Notes under the pieces: model-generated
Database searches by the model: none
What the model saw: only the letters and a program-made list of their open reading frames with translations
Told to the model about the DNA's origin: nothing
Part shown: piece by piece, positions 1 to 8,954 of the stretch
Position numbering within the stretch: position 1 is the first letter of the stretch
Layout: every line of letters starts with the position of its first letter
Translations under genes and position numbers: made by a program
Source of the DNA: Planococcus sp. MSAK28401
GTDB lineage: Bacteria > Bacillota > Bacilli > Bacillales_A > Planococcaceae
Assembly: GCF_018283455.1 (NCBI RefSeq)
Contig: NZ_JAAMTH010000001.1
Coordinates: 3,453,501 to 3,517,500, forward strand
Length of the DNA: 64,000 bases
Direction of reading: 5' to 3'

Positions 1-870
<870 letters not shown>

Positions 871-907
871 CTATCCAGCACTCGTATTGCTGGGTACTGC
901 CAATTGC

Positions 908-939
908 ATATAATAATTCTTACATTAGAATTATACTAA
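908..939 (-). promoter_or_regulatory. Overlapping PerR-box-like sites upstream of katG
   Basis: Two 15-mers resemble the Bacillus PerR consensus TTATAATnATTATAA. TTAGAATTATACTAA (925-939, plus) matches 11 of 14 fixed positions, and the reverse complement of 908-922 (TAAGAATTATTATAT) also matches 11 of 14. The core ATAATTCT...AGAATTAT (913-920 and 927-934) is a perfect 8-bp inverted repeat. A TATAAT -10 candidate for katG (plus 930-935) lies inside it, so bound repressor would block RNA polymerase. No coding sequence is seen in 832-1148; this is the only clear signal there. Confidence 0.55.
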
Positions 940-1148
940 ACTAGAGATCACCTGAACAGCAAAATGAATTAAAATACACACAATTTTTTTGTGCGCTGCC
1001 CCAGCGCCAAAAGAGCTGAGCAAATTTTCTCACGACTCTCGCATTCCAATCTAAAAATTGATGTTTCATTCATATCTTTTATTCTGCAACTCTAATAAAC
1101 AAATATACCTCTCAGCTGCTCTTTCGAGAACTTCACATCGAATGTTTA

Positions 1149-1610
1149 TTAGACAACTTTATCCTTCAATTGATCGCTGCCAATCCCGCCAACGACCATC
1201 AATACCAGTGGCAGGAAATTCGACAGCATTCTAGAGATGCCCTCCAGAACGAGAAAATTCGTGCCGAAGAAATAATTCGAGGCGATGAGGACAATCTTCA
1301 CCAGCAGCAATAAGACACCCAACATGAAAATACTGTCGAAAAAGACTTTCCACTTCGGATGGGCCAATTTTTTGCTGTCTTGAATCACTTTGTCCTTCAA
1401 TTCATCATCACTCCTTAATAGTTCATCGATCGTCACCCCGAATAAATCACTCAAATCGATGATGACTTCAATGCTCGGATAATTTTTGCCGGTCTCCCAT
1501 TTGGAAACCGATTGGCGGCTTACGTGAAGTTTCTCCGCGAGCTCTGCCTGCGACCACCCCTTTTTCTCCCGTTCGTTTTTTAGCCTTTCGCTGAACATCA
1601 TGAGCTTCAT
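1149..1610 (-). CDS. XRE-family regulator with C-terminal membrane segments
   Basis: 153 residues. Residues ~6-60 form a helix-turn-helix of the XRE/Cro type: the frame FSERLKNEREKKGWSQAELAEKLHVSRQSVSKWE is close to many Firmicutes membrane-tethered regulators. The C-terminal half (from ~90) contains two hydrophobic stretches (IFMLGVLLLLVKIVLIAS and MLSNFLPLVLMVVGGIG), which should anchor the protein in the membrane. The start ATG at 1610 follows an AAGGAAAGG ribosome site. No obvious target gene is adjacent; autoregulation is possible but not shown. It is a single gene, transcribed toward the kdp operon's 3' end. Confidence 0.85.
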   Translation of the reverse strand: MKLMMFSERLKNEREKKGWSQAELAEKLHVSRQSVSKWETGKNYPSIEVIIDLSDLFGVTIDELLRSDDELKDKVIQDSKKLAHPKWKVFFDSIFMLGVLLLLVKIVLIASNYFFGTNFLVLEGISRMLSNFLPLVLMVVGGIGSDQLKDKVV

Positions 1611-1764
1611 CGCCTTTCCTTATAATTTCAGTATCAAGCCTGTCGCCGGGAAAAGTAAAGCTAGTTCTAGGCGCACTAAGGCGCAACCTAAGCGGGCAGC
1701 CCTTAAATATCAACTGTTTTCTTATATTAATGTGCATGATTTATCTACTATATTAACTCACGAC

Positions 1765-1796
1765 AAAAAGAGAGACTGAGCTTTCCTCAATCTCTT
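1765..1796 (-). terminator. Rho-independent terminator of the kdp operon
   Basis: On the minus strand AGAGATTGAG, a 5-nt loop and CTCAGTCTCT are followed by CTTTTTG. The 10-bp stem contains one G-U pair. It lies 35 bp after the kdpD stop codon. Confidence 0.75.
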
Positions 1797-1830
1797 GTAG
1801 ATCTCCTATTCTATTTTTACAAAATAGAAA

Positions 1831-2985
1831 TTAACTGCGTCTGTTATCTGCCACTATATGAATGTCGATATTTGATGTTTTTCTCATGATGGCATTAACT
1901 ATAGACCCTTTTTTGACTTCCTCCCACCTGGTCCTAGCCGACTGCCCCAACAATATTTGAGTGATGAAATATTTATTTGCTATGTCGATAATAATCGCTT
2001 CAGGTTTTTTATTGTTTCTTTTCTCCAAAATGAATGTTGCGTTAAATTGTTCCGCCAGTTCCATCCATTGTTTTATCTTCTCACTTTTGGCGTTGGAAAG
2101 GGGTTCGTGATCATCTGCTACAGTTAAGATATACAAGTCCGCATTTAAACGGTTCGCCATTCTATATCCGCGTCTAATCAATTTCTCAGAGGTGGTTCCA
2201 TAATGAACACAAACAAGAATTTTCTCATGTATTCCTACAGGCCCCTCGAAGAGTTTGCCACTTGTTTTCTCAATTCGCTCGTCCACATCATCCGCGATCT
2301 CTCTGAGCGCCAACTCCCTTAGGGCAGAAAGGTTCGTAGTGGTGAAAAAATTCTCCAAGCTTTGTTGTATTTTTTCCGGGGCATAGATTTTGCCATCCTC
2401 CAACCTTTTTCTAAGTGTTTCGGGTGATGCATCGATAAATTGAACTTCATTGGCTTTTTGGATAAATCGATCCGGCACCCTTTCCCTCACCGCCACGCCA
2501 CTAAGCGTTCGGACAATATCGTGCACACTCTCCAAGTGTTGGATATTAACGGCGGAAATGACATCAATGCCAGCTTCTAGCAGTTCATCGACGTCCATAT
2601 ACCTTTTTACATGTTTAGAGCCCGGAATATTCGTGTGTGCAAGCTCGTCAATGATAACTGCTTCAGGAGCACGCCTTTTAATTTCTTCTATATTAAGTTC
2701 GTCGAATATTCTCCCCTTGTAAGAAATCTTCATCAAGGGGATTTGTTCCAAATTCCCTATTTGTGCTTCTGTCTCACTTCTTCTATGCGTCTCTACGTAC
2801 CCGATTGTTACGTCGATGCCTTCTCTTTTTAAATCGTGTGCATCTTGAAGCATTTTATACGTTTTTCCAACTCCAGGAGCGGCGCCGATGTATAACTTCA
2901 ACTTTCCCCGCCGACCTTCGTTGATCTCCTCCAATAGCTCGTCAGGTGTCTTTTTTCGAAAATAAGGGTGCATCTCTTCCGGCAT
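1831..2985 (-). CDS. kdpD: Short KdpD: KdpD N-terminal domain plus Usp domain, no kinase
   Basis: 384 residues against ~900 for full KdpD. The N-terminal KdpD domain carries a Walker A motif (GAAPGVGKTYK, residues ~34-44) and the conserved GYVETH and IDELAHTN stretches. Residues ~255-384 form the universal-stress-protein fold. There are no membrane helices, GAF domain, HisKA or ATPase domain, so it cannot be a histidine kinase, and no kdpE is in the window. Stand-alone KdpD-Usp proteins of Firmicutes are known partners of the Kdp system, and the Usp domain of KdpD binds c-di-AMP in Staphylococcus. A c-di-AMP-sensing role here is inference. ATG at 2985 with AGGTGATGAC upstream; last gene of the kdp operon. 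Confidence 0.9.
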   Translation of the reverse strand: MPEEMHPYFRKKTPDELLEEINEGRRGKLKLYIGAAPGVGKTYKMLQDAHDLKREGIDVTIGYVETHRRSETEAQIGNLEQIPLMKISYKGRIFDELNIEEIKRRAPEAVIIDELAHTNIPGSKHVKRYMDVDELLEAGIDVISAVNIQHLESVHDIVRTLSGVAVRERVPDRFIQKANEVQFIDASPETLRKRLEDGKIYAPEKIQQSLENFFTTTNLSALRELALREIADDVDERIEKTSGKLFEGPVGIHEKILVCVHYGTTSEKLIRRGYRMANRLNADLYILTVADDHEPLSNAKSEKIKQWMELAEQFNATFILEKRNNKKPEAIIIDIANKYFITQILLGQSARTRWEEVKKGSIVNAIMRKTSNIDIHIVADNRRS

Positions 2986-3008
2986 GTCATCACCTTCTTA
3001 TGGAAATA

Positions 3009-3031
3009 CCTCGACCAGTAAATGGTCGAGG
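3009..3031 (-). promoter_or_regulatory. Intercistronic hairpin between kdpC and kdpD
   Basis: Perfect 9-bp inverted repeat CCTCGACCA / TGGTCGAGG with a 5-nt loop, in the 53-bp gap between kdpC and kdpD. No T-run follows on the minus strand, so it is probably an mRNA-stabilising or processing hairpin rather than a terminator. Confidence 0.5.
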
Positions 3032-3038
3032 TGATGAA

Positions 3039-3614
3039 TTATTTTATTAACTGATTCAGATCGACATTTAATAACAGGACATTTACGCGGGGTTCTCCAA
3101 ATAATCCAAGTTCCCTGTCTTGAGTATTCTTTTCTATCAACCCATTTAAATCAGTTTGACTTATGCCTGTTGCCAAGGAAACGCGTGCCGTTTGAGCATA
3201 AGCTCCTTCTGGACTGATATGGGGGTCCAAGCCTGAAGCTGAGTTCGTCACGAGATCAATCGGCACTGCATTATTGTCGGGATGCACCTGCTTCCACTTC
3301 TCCACGGCAAGTTTCGTGCGCTCAATCATTTCTTCATTTGATGGCGCATAATTTCCGGACCCTGAATTTGCCGCGTCATACTCAATACTGGAAACGCGGC
3401 CATGAAAATAATTTTCGCTGGTGAAGTTTTGGCCAATCAACTCCGCTCCCATTTCTTTGCCGTCCTCATCATATAACAGGCTGCCCCCTGCTTTCTCCGG
3501 CATCAATACTTGGGCTATCCCAGTTGTTACAACAGGATAAATAACACCGCACAATAGCATGATTAAAAAACTGGTTCGCACGATGGGGCCAAAAACACTT
3601 TTATTTTTACTCAT
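3039..3614 (-). CDS. kdpC: Potassium-transporting ATPase subunit C (KdpC)
   Basis: 191 residues, normal length. It has one N-terminal membrane helix (ILIM-rich segment, residues ~13-35: RTSFLIMLLCGVIYPVV) and an extracellular domain with the family signatures YFHGRVSSIEYDAANSGS and the NSASGLDPHISPEGA motif. KdpC associates with KdpA/KdpB at the outer face of the membrane and stabilises the KdpFABC complex that takes up K+ at the expense of ATP. Start ATG at 3614, 26 bp after the kdpB stop, with AAAGAAGGGA as ribosome site. Part of the riboswitch-controlled operon. Confidence 0.96.
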   Translation of the reverse strand: MSKNKSVFGPIVRTSFLIMLLCGVIYPVVTTGIAQVLMPEKAGGSLLYDEDGKEMGAELIGQNFTSENYFHGRVSSIEYDAANSGSGNYAPSNEEMIERTKLAVEKWKQVHPDNNAVPIDLVTNSASGLDPHISPEGAYAQTARVSLATGISQTDLNGLIEKNTQDRELGLFGEPRVNVLLLNVDLNQLIK

Positions 3615-3640
3615 TACTATCCCTTCTTTCTTTAACTTTA

Positions 3641-5770
3641 TTAAATGAATAACGATATGATGATATCGATCATTTTGATTCCGATAAATGGAACTGCCAA
3701 GCCTCCCAAACCATATATCAAGAGGTTTTTGCGGAGCAGGGCATTAGAACTCATCGGTTTATACGATACCCCTCTCATGGCCAGTGGAATTAACAACGGA
3801 ATGATAACCGCATTGAAAATCAACGCCGATAGAATAGCGGACATGGGTGAATCCAGTTTCATGATATTCAAGACGTCCATTTCTGGAATCGCCAGCATAA
3901 ACATAGCCGGGATAATTGCGAAATATTTAGCCACGTCATTCGCAATACTAAATGTGGTAAGTGCTCCTCGAGTCATCAATAATTGCTTGCCAATCGACAC
4001 AACTTCAATGATTTTCGTTGGGTTGGAATCCAAATCCACCATATTTGCCGCTTCTTTTGCAGCTGATGTGCCGCTATTCATCGCCAAGCCTACATCCGCC
4101 TGTGCCAATGCCGGAGCATCGTTCGTCCCGTCGCCCGTCATAGCCACAAGCTTTCCTTGAGCTTGCTCATATTTGATGACCTCAATTTTATCTTCCGGCT
4201 TACACTCTGCAATAAACTCGTCGACCCCAGCTTCTTTTGCAATGGTGGCAGCCGTCAACGGATTGTCTCCAGTAGCCATAACAGTTTTAATGCCCATTTC
4301 TCTAAGTTGGGCGAACCGTTCTTGCATGCCCGGTTTTACCGTATCCTTTAAGTAAATCAACCCTAGAATCCGGTTTTCAACAGCAACCGCTAATGGAGTT
4401 CCACCCTCTTTGGCGATCTTGACCGTTTCTTCATCTAAATCACTCGGTATTTCCCCGCCTTTTGAAGAAACCCATTTTTTCACAGCATCGACCGCCCCTT
4501 TGCGCACTTCGCGGCCATCTGCCAGATCCATCCCGCTCATTCTCGTTTCTGCTTTAAATTCAATAAATGAACCCTTGTCTCCTATATTCAGGTCATATTC
4601 CGAATTTCTGCTGTTTAATAATTCTATGACTGATCTTCCCTCTGGTGTTTCATCTTGGAAAGAACTAATGCCCGCCCATTGCGCTAACTCAGCCGCAGCG
4701 ACATCTCCTACAGCTACAAAATCACTGGCCATTCGATTCCCATATGTGATGGTACCCGTTTTATCCAGGATAATCGTATTAATATCACCAGCAGCTTCCA
4801 CTGCCTTGCCACTCATGGCAATGACATTGAATTGTGTCACCCGGTCCATACCGGCTATTCCTATGGCGGAAAGCAAGCCGCCAATGGTCGTAGGGATCAA
4901 ACAAACAAGCAACGCAATTAAAACCGCTATTTCTATATTAAACCCAAGGTAGTTCGTAAAAGCCGGCATCGAAACGACCACAATCATGAAGATTAAAGTC
5001 AGACTGGTTAATACGGTGTTGAGGGCAATTTCATTTGGTGTTTTCTGTCGCTTCGCCCCTTCGACAAGAGAAATCATTCGATCCAAAAAGGATTCTCCAG
5101 GGTTACTGGTAATTTTCACTTTAATTTGATCACTTACCACACGTGTTCCGCCTGTAACGGAATTAAAATCTCCGCCTGCCTCTTTGATCACCGGGGCAGA
5201 TTCCCCTGTGATGGCCGATTCATCAACCGATGCCAGTCCTTCAACAACCTCTCCGTCGCTTGGAATCATTTCTCCTTGAGACACGATAACGAGGTCTCCT
5301 TTTCTCAAACTATCGGAAGGCACTTCCTCGACAATGTTATTGACTTTTAAGCGGTTGGCCATAATCTGTGTTTTGGATTTCTTTAGAGAATCGGCCTGCG
5401 CCTTTCCTCTCCCTTCTGCTAGAGCTTCTGCAAAATTCGCAAACAAAACAGTAAATAACAGGATCAATGTTACGGAAATATTAAACCAGGGTTCCACATC
5501 ACTAGGCCCAAATAAATCCGGGAAAAAGGACAAGAGCAAAGTTATGATAAACCCAATCTCCACAACAAACATGATGGGGTTTCGAACCATTGTTCTCGGG
5601 TCGAGTTTAACGAACGACTGCTTTAATGCTTGTAAGAGCATGCCCTTGTCCCTGGCTTGTTTATTGCCACCTCTATTTTCAGTATCGTATTTCCGGTCTA
5701 TTGTATTTTCAAATCCCTCGAACGAATCAATTTTTTCTTCTTTTTTATTTTCTTTTACCACAGTTCCCAT
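3641..5770 (-). CDS. kdpB: Potassium-transporting P-type ATPase subunit B (KdpB)
   Basis: 709 residues, slightly longer than usual because of a charged N-terminal extension of about 40 residues. It is the catalytic P-type ATPase subunit of KdpFABC. The phosphorylated Asp is D336 in DKTGT, the actuator motif TGES is at 188-191, and the hinge motif [17 protein letters not shown] is near residue 545. Several membrane helices are evident around 68-112, 252-305 and at the C-terminus. The ATG at 5770 lies 15 bp after kdpA. The N-terminal extension ([20 protein letters not shown]) is acidic/basic and unlike the compact N-terminus of E. coli KdpB; its role is unknown. Confidence 0.98.
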   Translation of the reverse strand: MGTVVKENKKEEKIDSFEGFENTIDRKYDTENRGGNKQARDKGMLLQALKQSFVKLDPRTMVRNPIMFVVEIGFIITLLLSFFPDLFGPSDVEPWFNISVTLILLFTVLFANFAEALAEGRGKAQADSLKKSKTQIMANRLKVNNIVEEVPSDSLRKGDLVIVSQGEMIPSDGEVVEGLASVDESAITGESAPVIKEAGGDFNSVTGGTRVVSDQIKVKITSNPGESFLDRMISLVEGAKRQKTPNEIALNTVLTSLTLIFMIVVVSMPAFTNYLGFNIEIAVLIALLVCLIPTTIGGLLSAIGIAGMDRVTQFNVIAMSGKAVEAAGDINTIILDKTGTITYGNRMASDFVAVGDVAAAELAQWAGISSFQDETPEGRSVIELLNSRNSEYDLNIGDKGSFIEFKAETRMSGMDLADGREVRKGAVDAVKKWVSSKGGEIPSDLDEETVKIAKEGGTPLAVAVENRILGLIYLKDTVKPGMQERFAQLREMGIKTVMATGDNPLTAATIAKEAGVDEFIAECKPEDKIEVIKYEQAQGKLVAMTGDGTNDAPALAQADVGLAMNSGTSAAKEAANMVDLDSNPTKIIEVVSIGKQLLMTRGALTTFSIANDVAKYFAIIPAMFMLAIPEMDVLNIMKLDSPMSAILSALIFNAVIIPLLIPLAMRGVSYKPMSSNALLRKNLLIYGLGGLAVPFIGIKMIDIIISLFI

Positions 5771-5785
5771 TCCTTTACCCCCTCA

Positions 5786-7462
5786 CTATTTAAGTGTTAA
5801 ATATTCTGCTACTGGCCCTAATACCATCGTCGGGAAAAACGTTAAAGCGCCAACAATAAAGATAGTGCCCACTAAAATGACGCCAAATAATGAAGAATCA
5901 GTTCTAAATGTCCCTGAGGTTTCCGGGATAAGCTTTTTGGACGCTAGTGCGCCTGCCACAGCCAACATTGTAATCAAGCCGAAGAATCGGCCGATGTACA
6001 TGACAATCCCAGTTGTTATATTCCAAAATGGCGTTGCATCCCCCAGTCCCTCGAACCCTGAACCGTTATTGGCAGCGGAAGAGGTATATTCATATAAAAT
6101 CTGGCTAATGCCATGGAATCCCGGATTTGAAATCGCCTCGTTGCCAAATGGAGTGTACAAAGCCAAAGCAGAGAATCCAAGAATTAAAAACGGTGGAATT
6201 AATAAAGTCACCGCAATCAGTTTCATTTCTTTTGCCTCAAGCTTCTTGCCCAGAAACTCCGGAGTTCGCCCGACCATCAATCCGCAAAGGAAAACGGCAA
6301 TCATTGCGTACATGATCACGTTAATGAACCCAGCTCCTATGCCTCCAAAAATAGTGTTCAATAGCATATTGGACAATGTCAGCAGTCCGCCGATCGGTGT
6401 GAGGGTATCGTGCATCGTGTTGACGGCCCCTGTTTCGCTCGCCGTTGTGACCATGGCATACAGCATGGATTGACCGGTGCCAAACCGCACTTCTTTGCCT
6501 TCCATGCTTCCTTGATCCTGCTGAATTCCCAATTCATTTAACGCCTGGTTGCCTTGGTATTCATAAGTCAATCCGATAGTTAGAAAGGCAACGAACATCA
6601 TGGCCATAGCAGCAAATAATACCCGCCCCTGCTTCTTATTGCCGACCATTCGCCCATAAGTGAACGGGGTCGCCGTTGTTATAAGGAACATTAAAATGAT
6701 TTGGAGAAGATTACTTAAAGCTGTCGGATTTTCTAACGGGTGGGCCGAATTGACGCCGAAGAAACCACCCCCGTTATTGCCCAGTTCTTTAATAGATAAG
6801 AAGGCTGCCACCGGTCCTCTTGCAATGCTTTGTTCCGCTCCTTCAATAGTTGTGGCGGTTGCTGAAGGTTCGAATGTTTGTGGAACACCTTGTGCGATAA
6901 AGAAAAATGCTGTCACAAACGAAATCGGCAACAGGACTCGTGTAATGGCACGGATCAAATCTACATAGAAATTGCCGATTCGATTTCCCGACAAGCCCCT
7001 GATAAAAGTGATCACCACTGCAAGTGCAGTACCAGGAGCTGCAAACATCATGAACAATATGCCGATCATCTGGCCTAAATACGATAATCCACTTTCACCG
7101 CTGTAATGCTGCAGATTGGTATTTGTCATAAAACTAATCGCGGTATTAAAGGCAAGCGTTGGCTCCATGCCGGGATTGCCGCTTGGATTCAACGGAAGAA
7201 CTCCTTGCAGTCTGAATACGAAATAAACAAGTATAATCATAAAACCGTTTGCTAAGATCAGCGATAAAGCGTATTGTTTCCAGCTTTGCTGCTCTTTCTT
7301 TATTCCGCCAACTTTAAACAATAGCTTTTCGAATGGCCCATAAATTTTATCTAATCCAGTTGCGTTATAATCAAAAGCTTTCGCTAAGTAAATTCCCATT
7401 GGTTTGGCAAGGATTAAAACCGCCAAAAGTGTAGCGATGATTGAGATAATGGTTATTCCCAC
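5786..7462 (-). CDS. kdpA: Potassium-transporting ATPase subunit A (KdpA)
   Basis: 558 residues, normal length. It is the membrane channel-like subunit that binds and translocates K+ in KdpFABC. About ten hydrophobic helices and the four Gly-rich filter segments of the SKT fold are present (for example TNLQHYSGESGLSYLGQM, NNGGGFFGVNSAHP, ASETGAVNTMHDTLTP and SSAANNGSGFEG). The start is a GTG at 7462, preceded by GGAGGGAAATCAAC; no in-frame ATG lies close by. It follows kdpF by 28 bp in the same operon. Confidence 0.98.
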   Translation of the reverse strand: MGITIISIIATLLAVLILAKPMGIYLAKAFDYNATGLDKIYGPFEKLLFKVGGIKKEQQSWKQYALSLILANGFMIILVYFVFRLQGVLPLNPSGNPGMEPTLAFNTAISFMTNTNLQHYSGESGLSYLGQMIGILFMMFAAPGTALAVVITFIRGLSGNRIGNFYVDLIRAITRVLLPISFVTAFFFIAQGVPQTFEPSATATTIEGAEQSIARGPVAAFLSIKELGNNGGGFFGVNSAHPLENPTALSNLLQIILMFLITTATPFTYGRMVGNKKQGRVLFAAMAMMFVAFLTIGLTYEYQGNQALNELGIQQDQGSMEGKEVRFGTGQSMLYAMVTTASETGAVNTMHDTLTPIGGLLTLSNMLLNTIFGGIGAGFINVIMYAMIAVFLCGLMVGRTPEFLGKKLEAKEMKLIAVTLLIPPFLILGFSALALYTPFGNEAISNPGFHGISQILYEYTSSAANNGSGFEGLGDATPFWNITTGIVMYIGRFFGLITMLAVAGALASKKLIPETSGTFRTDSSLFGVILVGTIFIVGALTFFPTMVLGPVAEYLTLK

Positions 7463-7490
7463 GTTGATTTCCCTCCGTCTTTTTCATCTT

Positions 7491-7568
7491 TTAAAATTTT
7501 TCTGGATTTATTAACACATACAATAAATAAATTGAAACTGCGGCGACCGTAATCAACAGCAAACTCAT
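7491..7568 (-). CDS. kdpF: KdpF, 25-residue Kdp complex subunit
   Basis: Single-helix peptide beginning MSLLLITVAAVSIYLL and ending in NPEKF. The terminal N-P-E-(K/R)-F/L motif and the position immediately before kdpA are diagnostic of KdpF, which stabilises KdpFABC in the membrane. The start ATG (7566-7568) overlaps the stop codon of the preceding microprotein in a TGATG arrangement, implying translational coupling; GAGAGTGAAGG supplies the ribosome site. Confidence 0.93.
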   Translation of the reverse strand: MSLLLITVAAVSIYLLYVLINPEKF

Positions 7569-7675
7569 CAAGAGCCTTCACTCTCCTTGCTCACTACCGA
7601 CGAAGACCAATTCGTCAACGCCACCATCGACAGCGGCAAAATAATAAACAAGCTCAGCATAATGAAATCCAACAT
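7568..7675 (-). CDS. 35-residue membrane microprotein upstream of kdpF
   Basis: Not recognised. The reading frame starts at ATG 7673-7675 with GGAGGTTGAGAAG upstream (a strong ribosome site at good spacing) and its TGA overlaps the kdpF ATG. The product is a single hydrophobic helix (MLDFIMLSLFIILPLSMVAL, residues 1-20) followed by a polar tail (TNWSSSVVSKESEGS). Coupling to kdpF, position inside the operon and helix-plus-tail architecture suggest a second small subunit or regulator of the Kdp complex; this is inference. The ribosome site and coupled overlap make it unlikely to be a chance frame. Confidence 0.7.
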   Translation of the reverse strand: MLDFIMLSLFIILPLSMVALTNWSSSVVSKESEGS

Positions 7676-7690
7676 CTTCTCAACCTCCGT

Positions 7691-8095
7691 TTAATTTAAT
7701 AAAAACCGTATATTTTGAGTATTCGAGTGCAGCACTATTTTTGCGCCCAACAAGGTATATAATTGTTCCGGTATGCTCTTATTGCGTGCGACGACCAATA
7801 ATGGCGCTTTGACGCTGGATAATGAGACTTTTATCAAAAAATGGGTGGTGGTCAAGTCACTTTCCAGGACAATGACCCGATCAACAGGCGGCATTTCAAT
7901 AAGTTCCTCATTAGCTTGCAGGAAGTGGATATTTTCAAACCCCAACTTGGCCAGGGCCCATTGGACTCGTTGATTTGTCACCATAAAAATAAGATTTGCA
8001 GATTCACTTAACACATTTTCCAAATAGCCGAGTTCATCTAAACTTGGCACACAGATTAAGCAGCGTAAGCGTTCATTCTTGATTGCCCCTCCCAC
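7691..8095 (-). CDS. Unrecognised 134-aa protein, first gene of the kdp operon
   Basis: No family recognised. The start is a GTG at 8095 preceded by AAAGGAGGA at good spacing; no in-frame ATG is available near the start. The sequence alternates short hydrophobic strands (LRCLICVPS, LIFMVTN, RVIVLES, PLLVVARN, AKIVLHS) with amphipathic helices, as expected of a Rossmann-like or receiver-like alpha/beta fold, but it lacks a GxGxxG motif and any obvious catalytic residues. There is no signal peptide or membrane helix. It ends 15 bp before the microprotein gene and is the first cistron after the c-di-AMP riboswitch, so a role in potassium homeostasis is likely but unproven. A diverged RCK/TrkA-N-like domain is one possibility. 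Confidence 0.75.
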   Translation of the reverse strand: MGGAIKNERLRCLICVPSLDELGYLENVLSESANLIFMVTNQRVQWALAKLGFENIHFLQANEELIEMPPVDRVIVLESDLTTTHFLIKVSLSSVKAPLLVVARNKSIPEQLYTLLGAKIVLHSNTQNIRFLLN

Positions 8096-8210
8096 TTAAA
8101 GGCTTCCTCCTTTCGAATTCTTCTTCAACCCGGTTTCGGCTGGAAAACCCAACCCACTAGTTTTTTATGCTCCTATCCAGGAACCCGGTCGGGAATTCAG
8201 AATCTAAGCA

Positions 8211-8351
8211 CAAAAAAATAGACCAATGCTCACTTTTTCCCCAAGTTCATAAGACAAGTTTTGTGACGCGGTGATTAAGCATAGATCTATGCTTAATCAC
8301 CGCTGACTTGTGTTATCAACAGTTTTTGGAAAAAAAGTACTCATTGGTCTA
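8211..8351 (-). repeat. 133-bp foldback palindrome with T-tract in the kdp leader
   Basis: The two halves of 8219-8351 are inverted copies of each other around the central AGATCT (8283-8288). The outer ends are TAGACCAATG / CATTGGTCTA (10 bp perfect), the inner ends are an 18-bp perfect arm reading GCGGTGATTAAGCATAGA, and the arms between are partly matched. On the minus (transcribed) strand the structure is followed directly by ATTTTTTTG (8212-8220), so the RNA would be a very long terminator-like hairpin between the riboswitch and the first kdp cistron. It could be an inverted pair of IS ends or a MITE; no target duplication is seen. Confidence 0.75.
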
Positions 8352-8486
8352 CTTAACACCCAGCAAGCAACAACTGTTGCTTCCTTTGCATTCTGTCTTC
8401 CAAGATTGACTTTTTCAAATAGGCACAATAAAAAGACCTACAATGATTTCAAGTTGCTTTTTATGAGGGCATTATAAAAATGCCTC

Positions 8487-8526
8487 AAAAAAAAAGCCTC
8501 CTGAATAAAGGTGGTCTTAGACCTCC
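8487..8526 (-). terminator. Expression-platform terminator of the c-di-AMP riboswitch
   Basis: Immediately after the aptamer the minus strand reads GGAGGTCTAAGACCACC, then CCACCT...AGGAGGC followed by nine T. GACCACC can pair either with the upstream GGAGGTC or with the downstream GGAGG, giving mutually exclusive hairpins, as expected for a transcription-terminating switch. The stem contains mismatches, so the exact fold is uncertain. Confidence 0.55.
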
Positions 8527-8655
8527 TTCGCTTTAGCCGACGAAGTTAGCTGACGGGTAGGATGGCGAAAGAGTTGCTCTCATCCTTTCTACATGCGTAG
8601 AATTAACCCCAAAAGATTGGGTCCTCCGTTCCCGTTTGACGGGATTTGGCCGAGA
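8521..8655 (-). ncRNA. c-di-AMP riboswitch (ydaO-yuaA class)
   Basis: The minus strand contains the near-invariant ydaO-yuaA segments in order: GGCCAAATCC, AACGGAGGACCCAAT, TTTTGGGGTTAAT, a variable hairpin (TCTACGCATGTAGA), a second hairpin with GGATGAG...CATCC, CTACCCGTCAGCTAAC, TTCGTCGGCTAA and GCGAAGGAGG. This matches the class consensus closely. The class binds cyclic di-AMP and normally turns expression off when the ligand is abundant. Downstream on the same strand is the kdp operon, a known target type (K+ uptake), so high c-di-AMP (high K+) should repress kdp. Confidence 0.93.
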
Positions 8656-8673
8656 TATTTTGTTTACGAGATT

Positions 8674-8703
8674 ATATTACTCCTACTGGGGATTATTATG
8701 CAA
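8674..8703 (-). promoter_or_regulatory. Candidate promoter of the kdp leader
   Basis: On the minus strand TTGCAT (8698-8703) and TAATAT (8674-8679) are separated by 18 bp and lie about 20 bp upstream of the riboswitch aptamer. TATAAT at 8671-8676 is an alternative -10. SigA-type by inspection only. Confidence 0.45.
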
Positions 8704-8954
8704 GAGCTTTTTAAAATATTTTTTTATCGTCTGAAAAACAGGCAATTACATATGGTGATTGACAAGTGATTCCCCAAATTTGTCTCAGTGTCTTTTCACT
8801 AGGCCCAATATAATTGCTGCATATTCCTTCCTGACTTTGCTTTCATTGTCTTTTATCGGATTCCATTTTAATCCAAAAATAGATATTGACAACGCCTGAG
8901 AAAGGACATACGATTGTTCTCGAAATTATAAAATTATTTTTGGGAGACGACCAC

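Noticed and set aside
1831..2985. Frameshifted or truncated full-length KdpD
   Set aside because: The protein ends after a complete Usp domain with a clean terminator behind it; no kinase-domain remnant follows. Short KdpD-Usp proteins are a known form.
5334..6473. 379-aa plus-strand open frame antisense to kdpB/kdpA
   Set aside because: It is the mirror of conserved membrane-protein codons on the minus strand, has no ribosome site, and its translation resembles nothing.
8219..8351. Complete insertion sequence
   Set aside because: Only inverted arms are present; no transposase frame and no target-site duplication.
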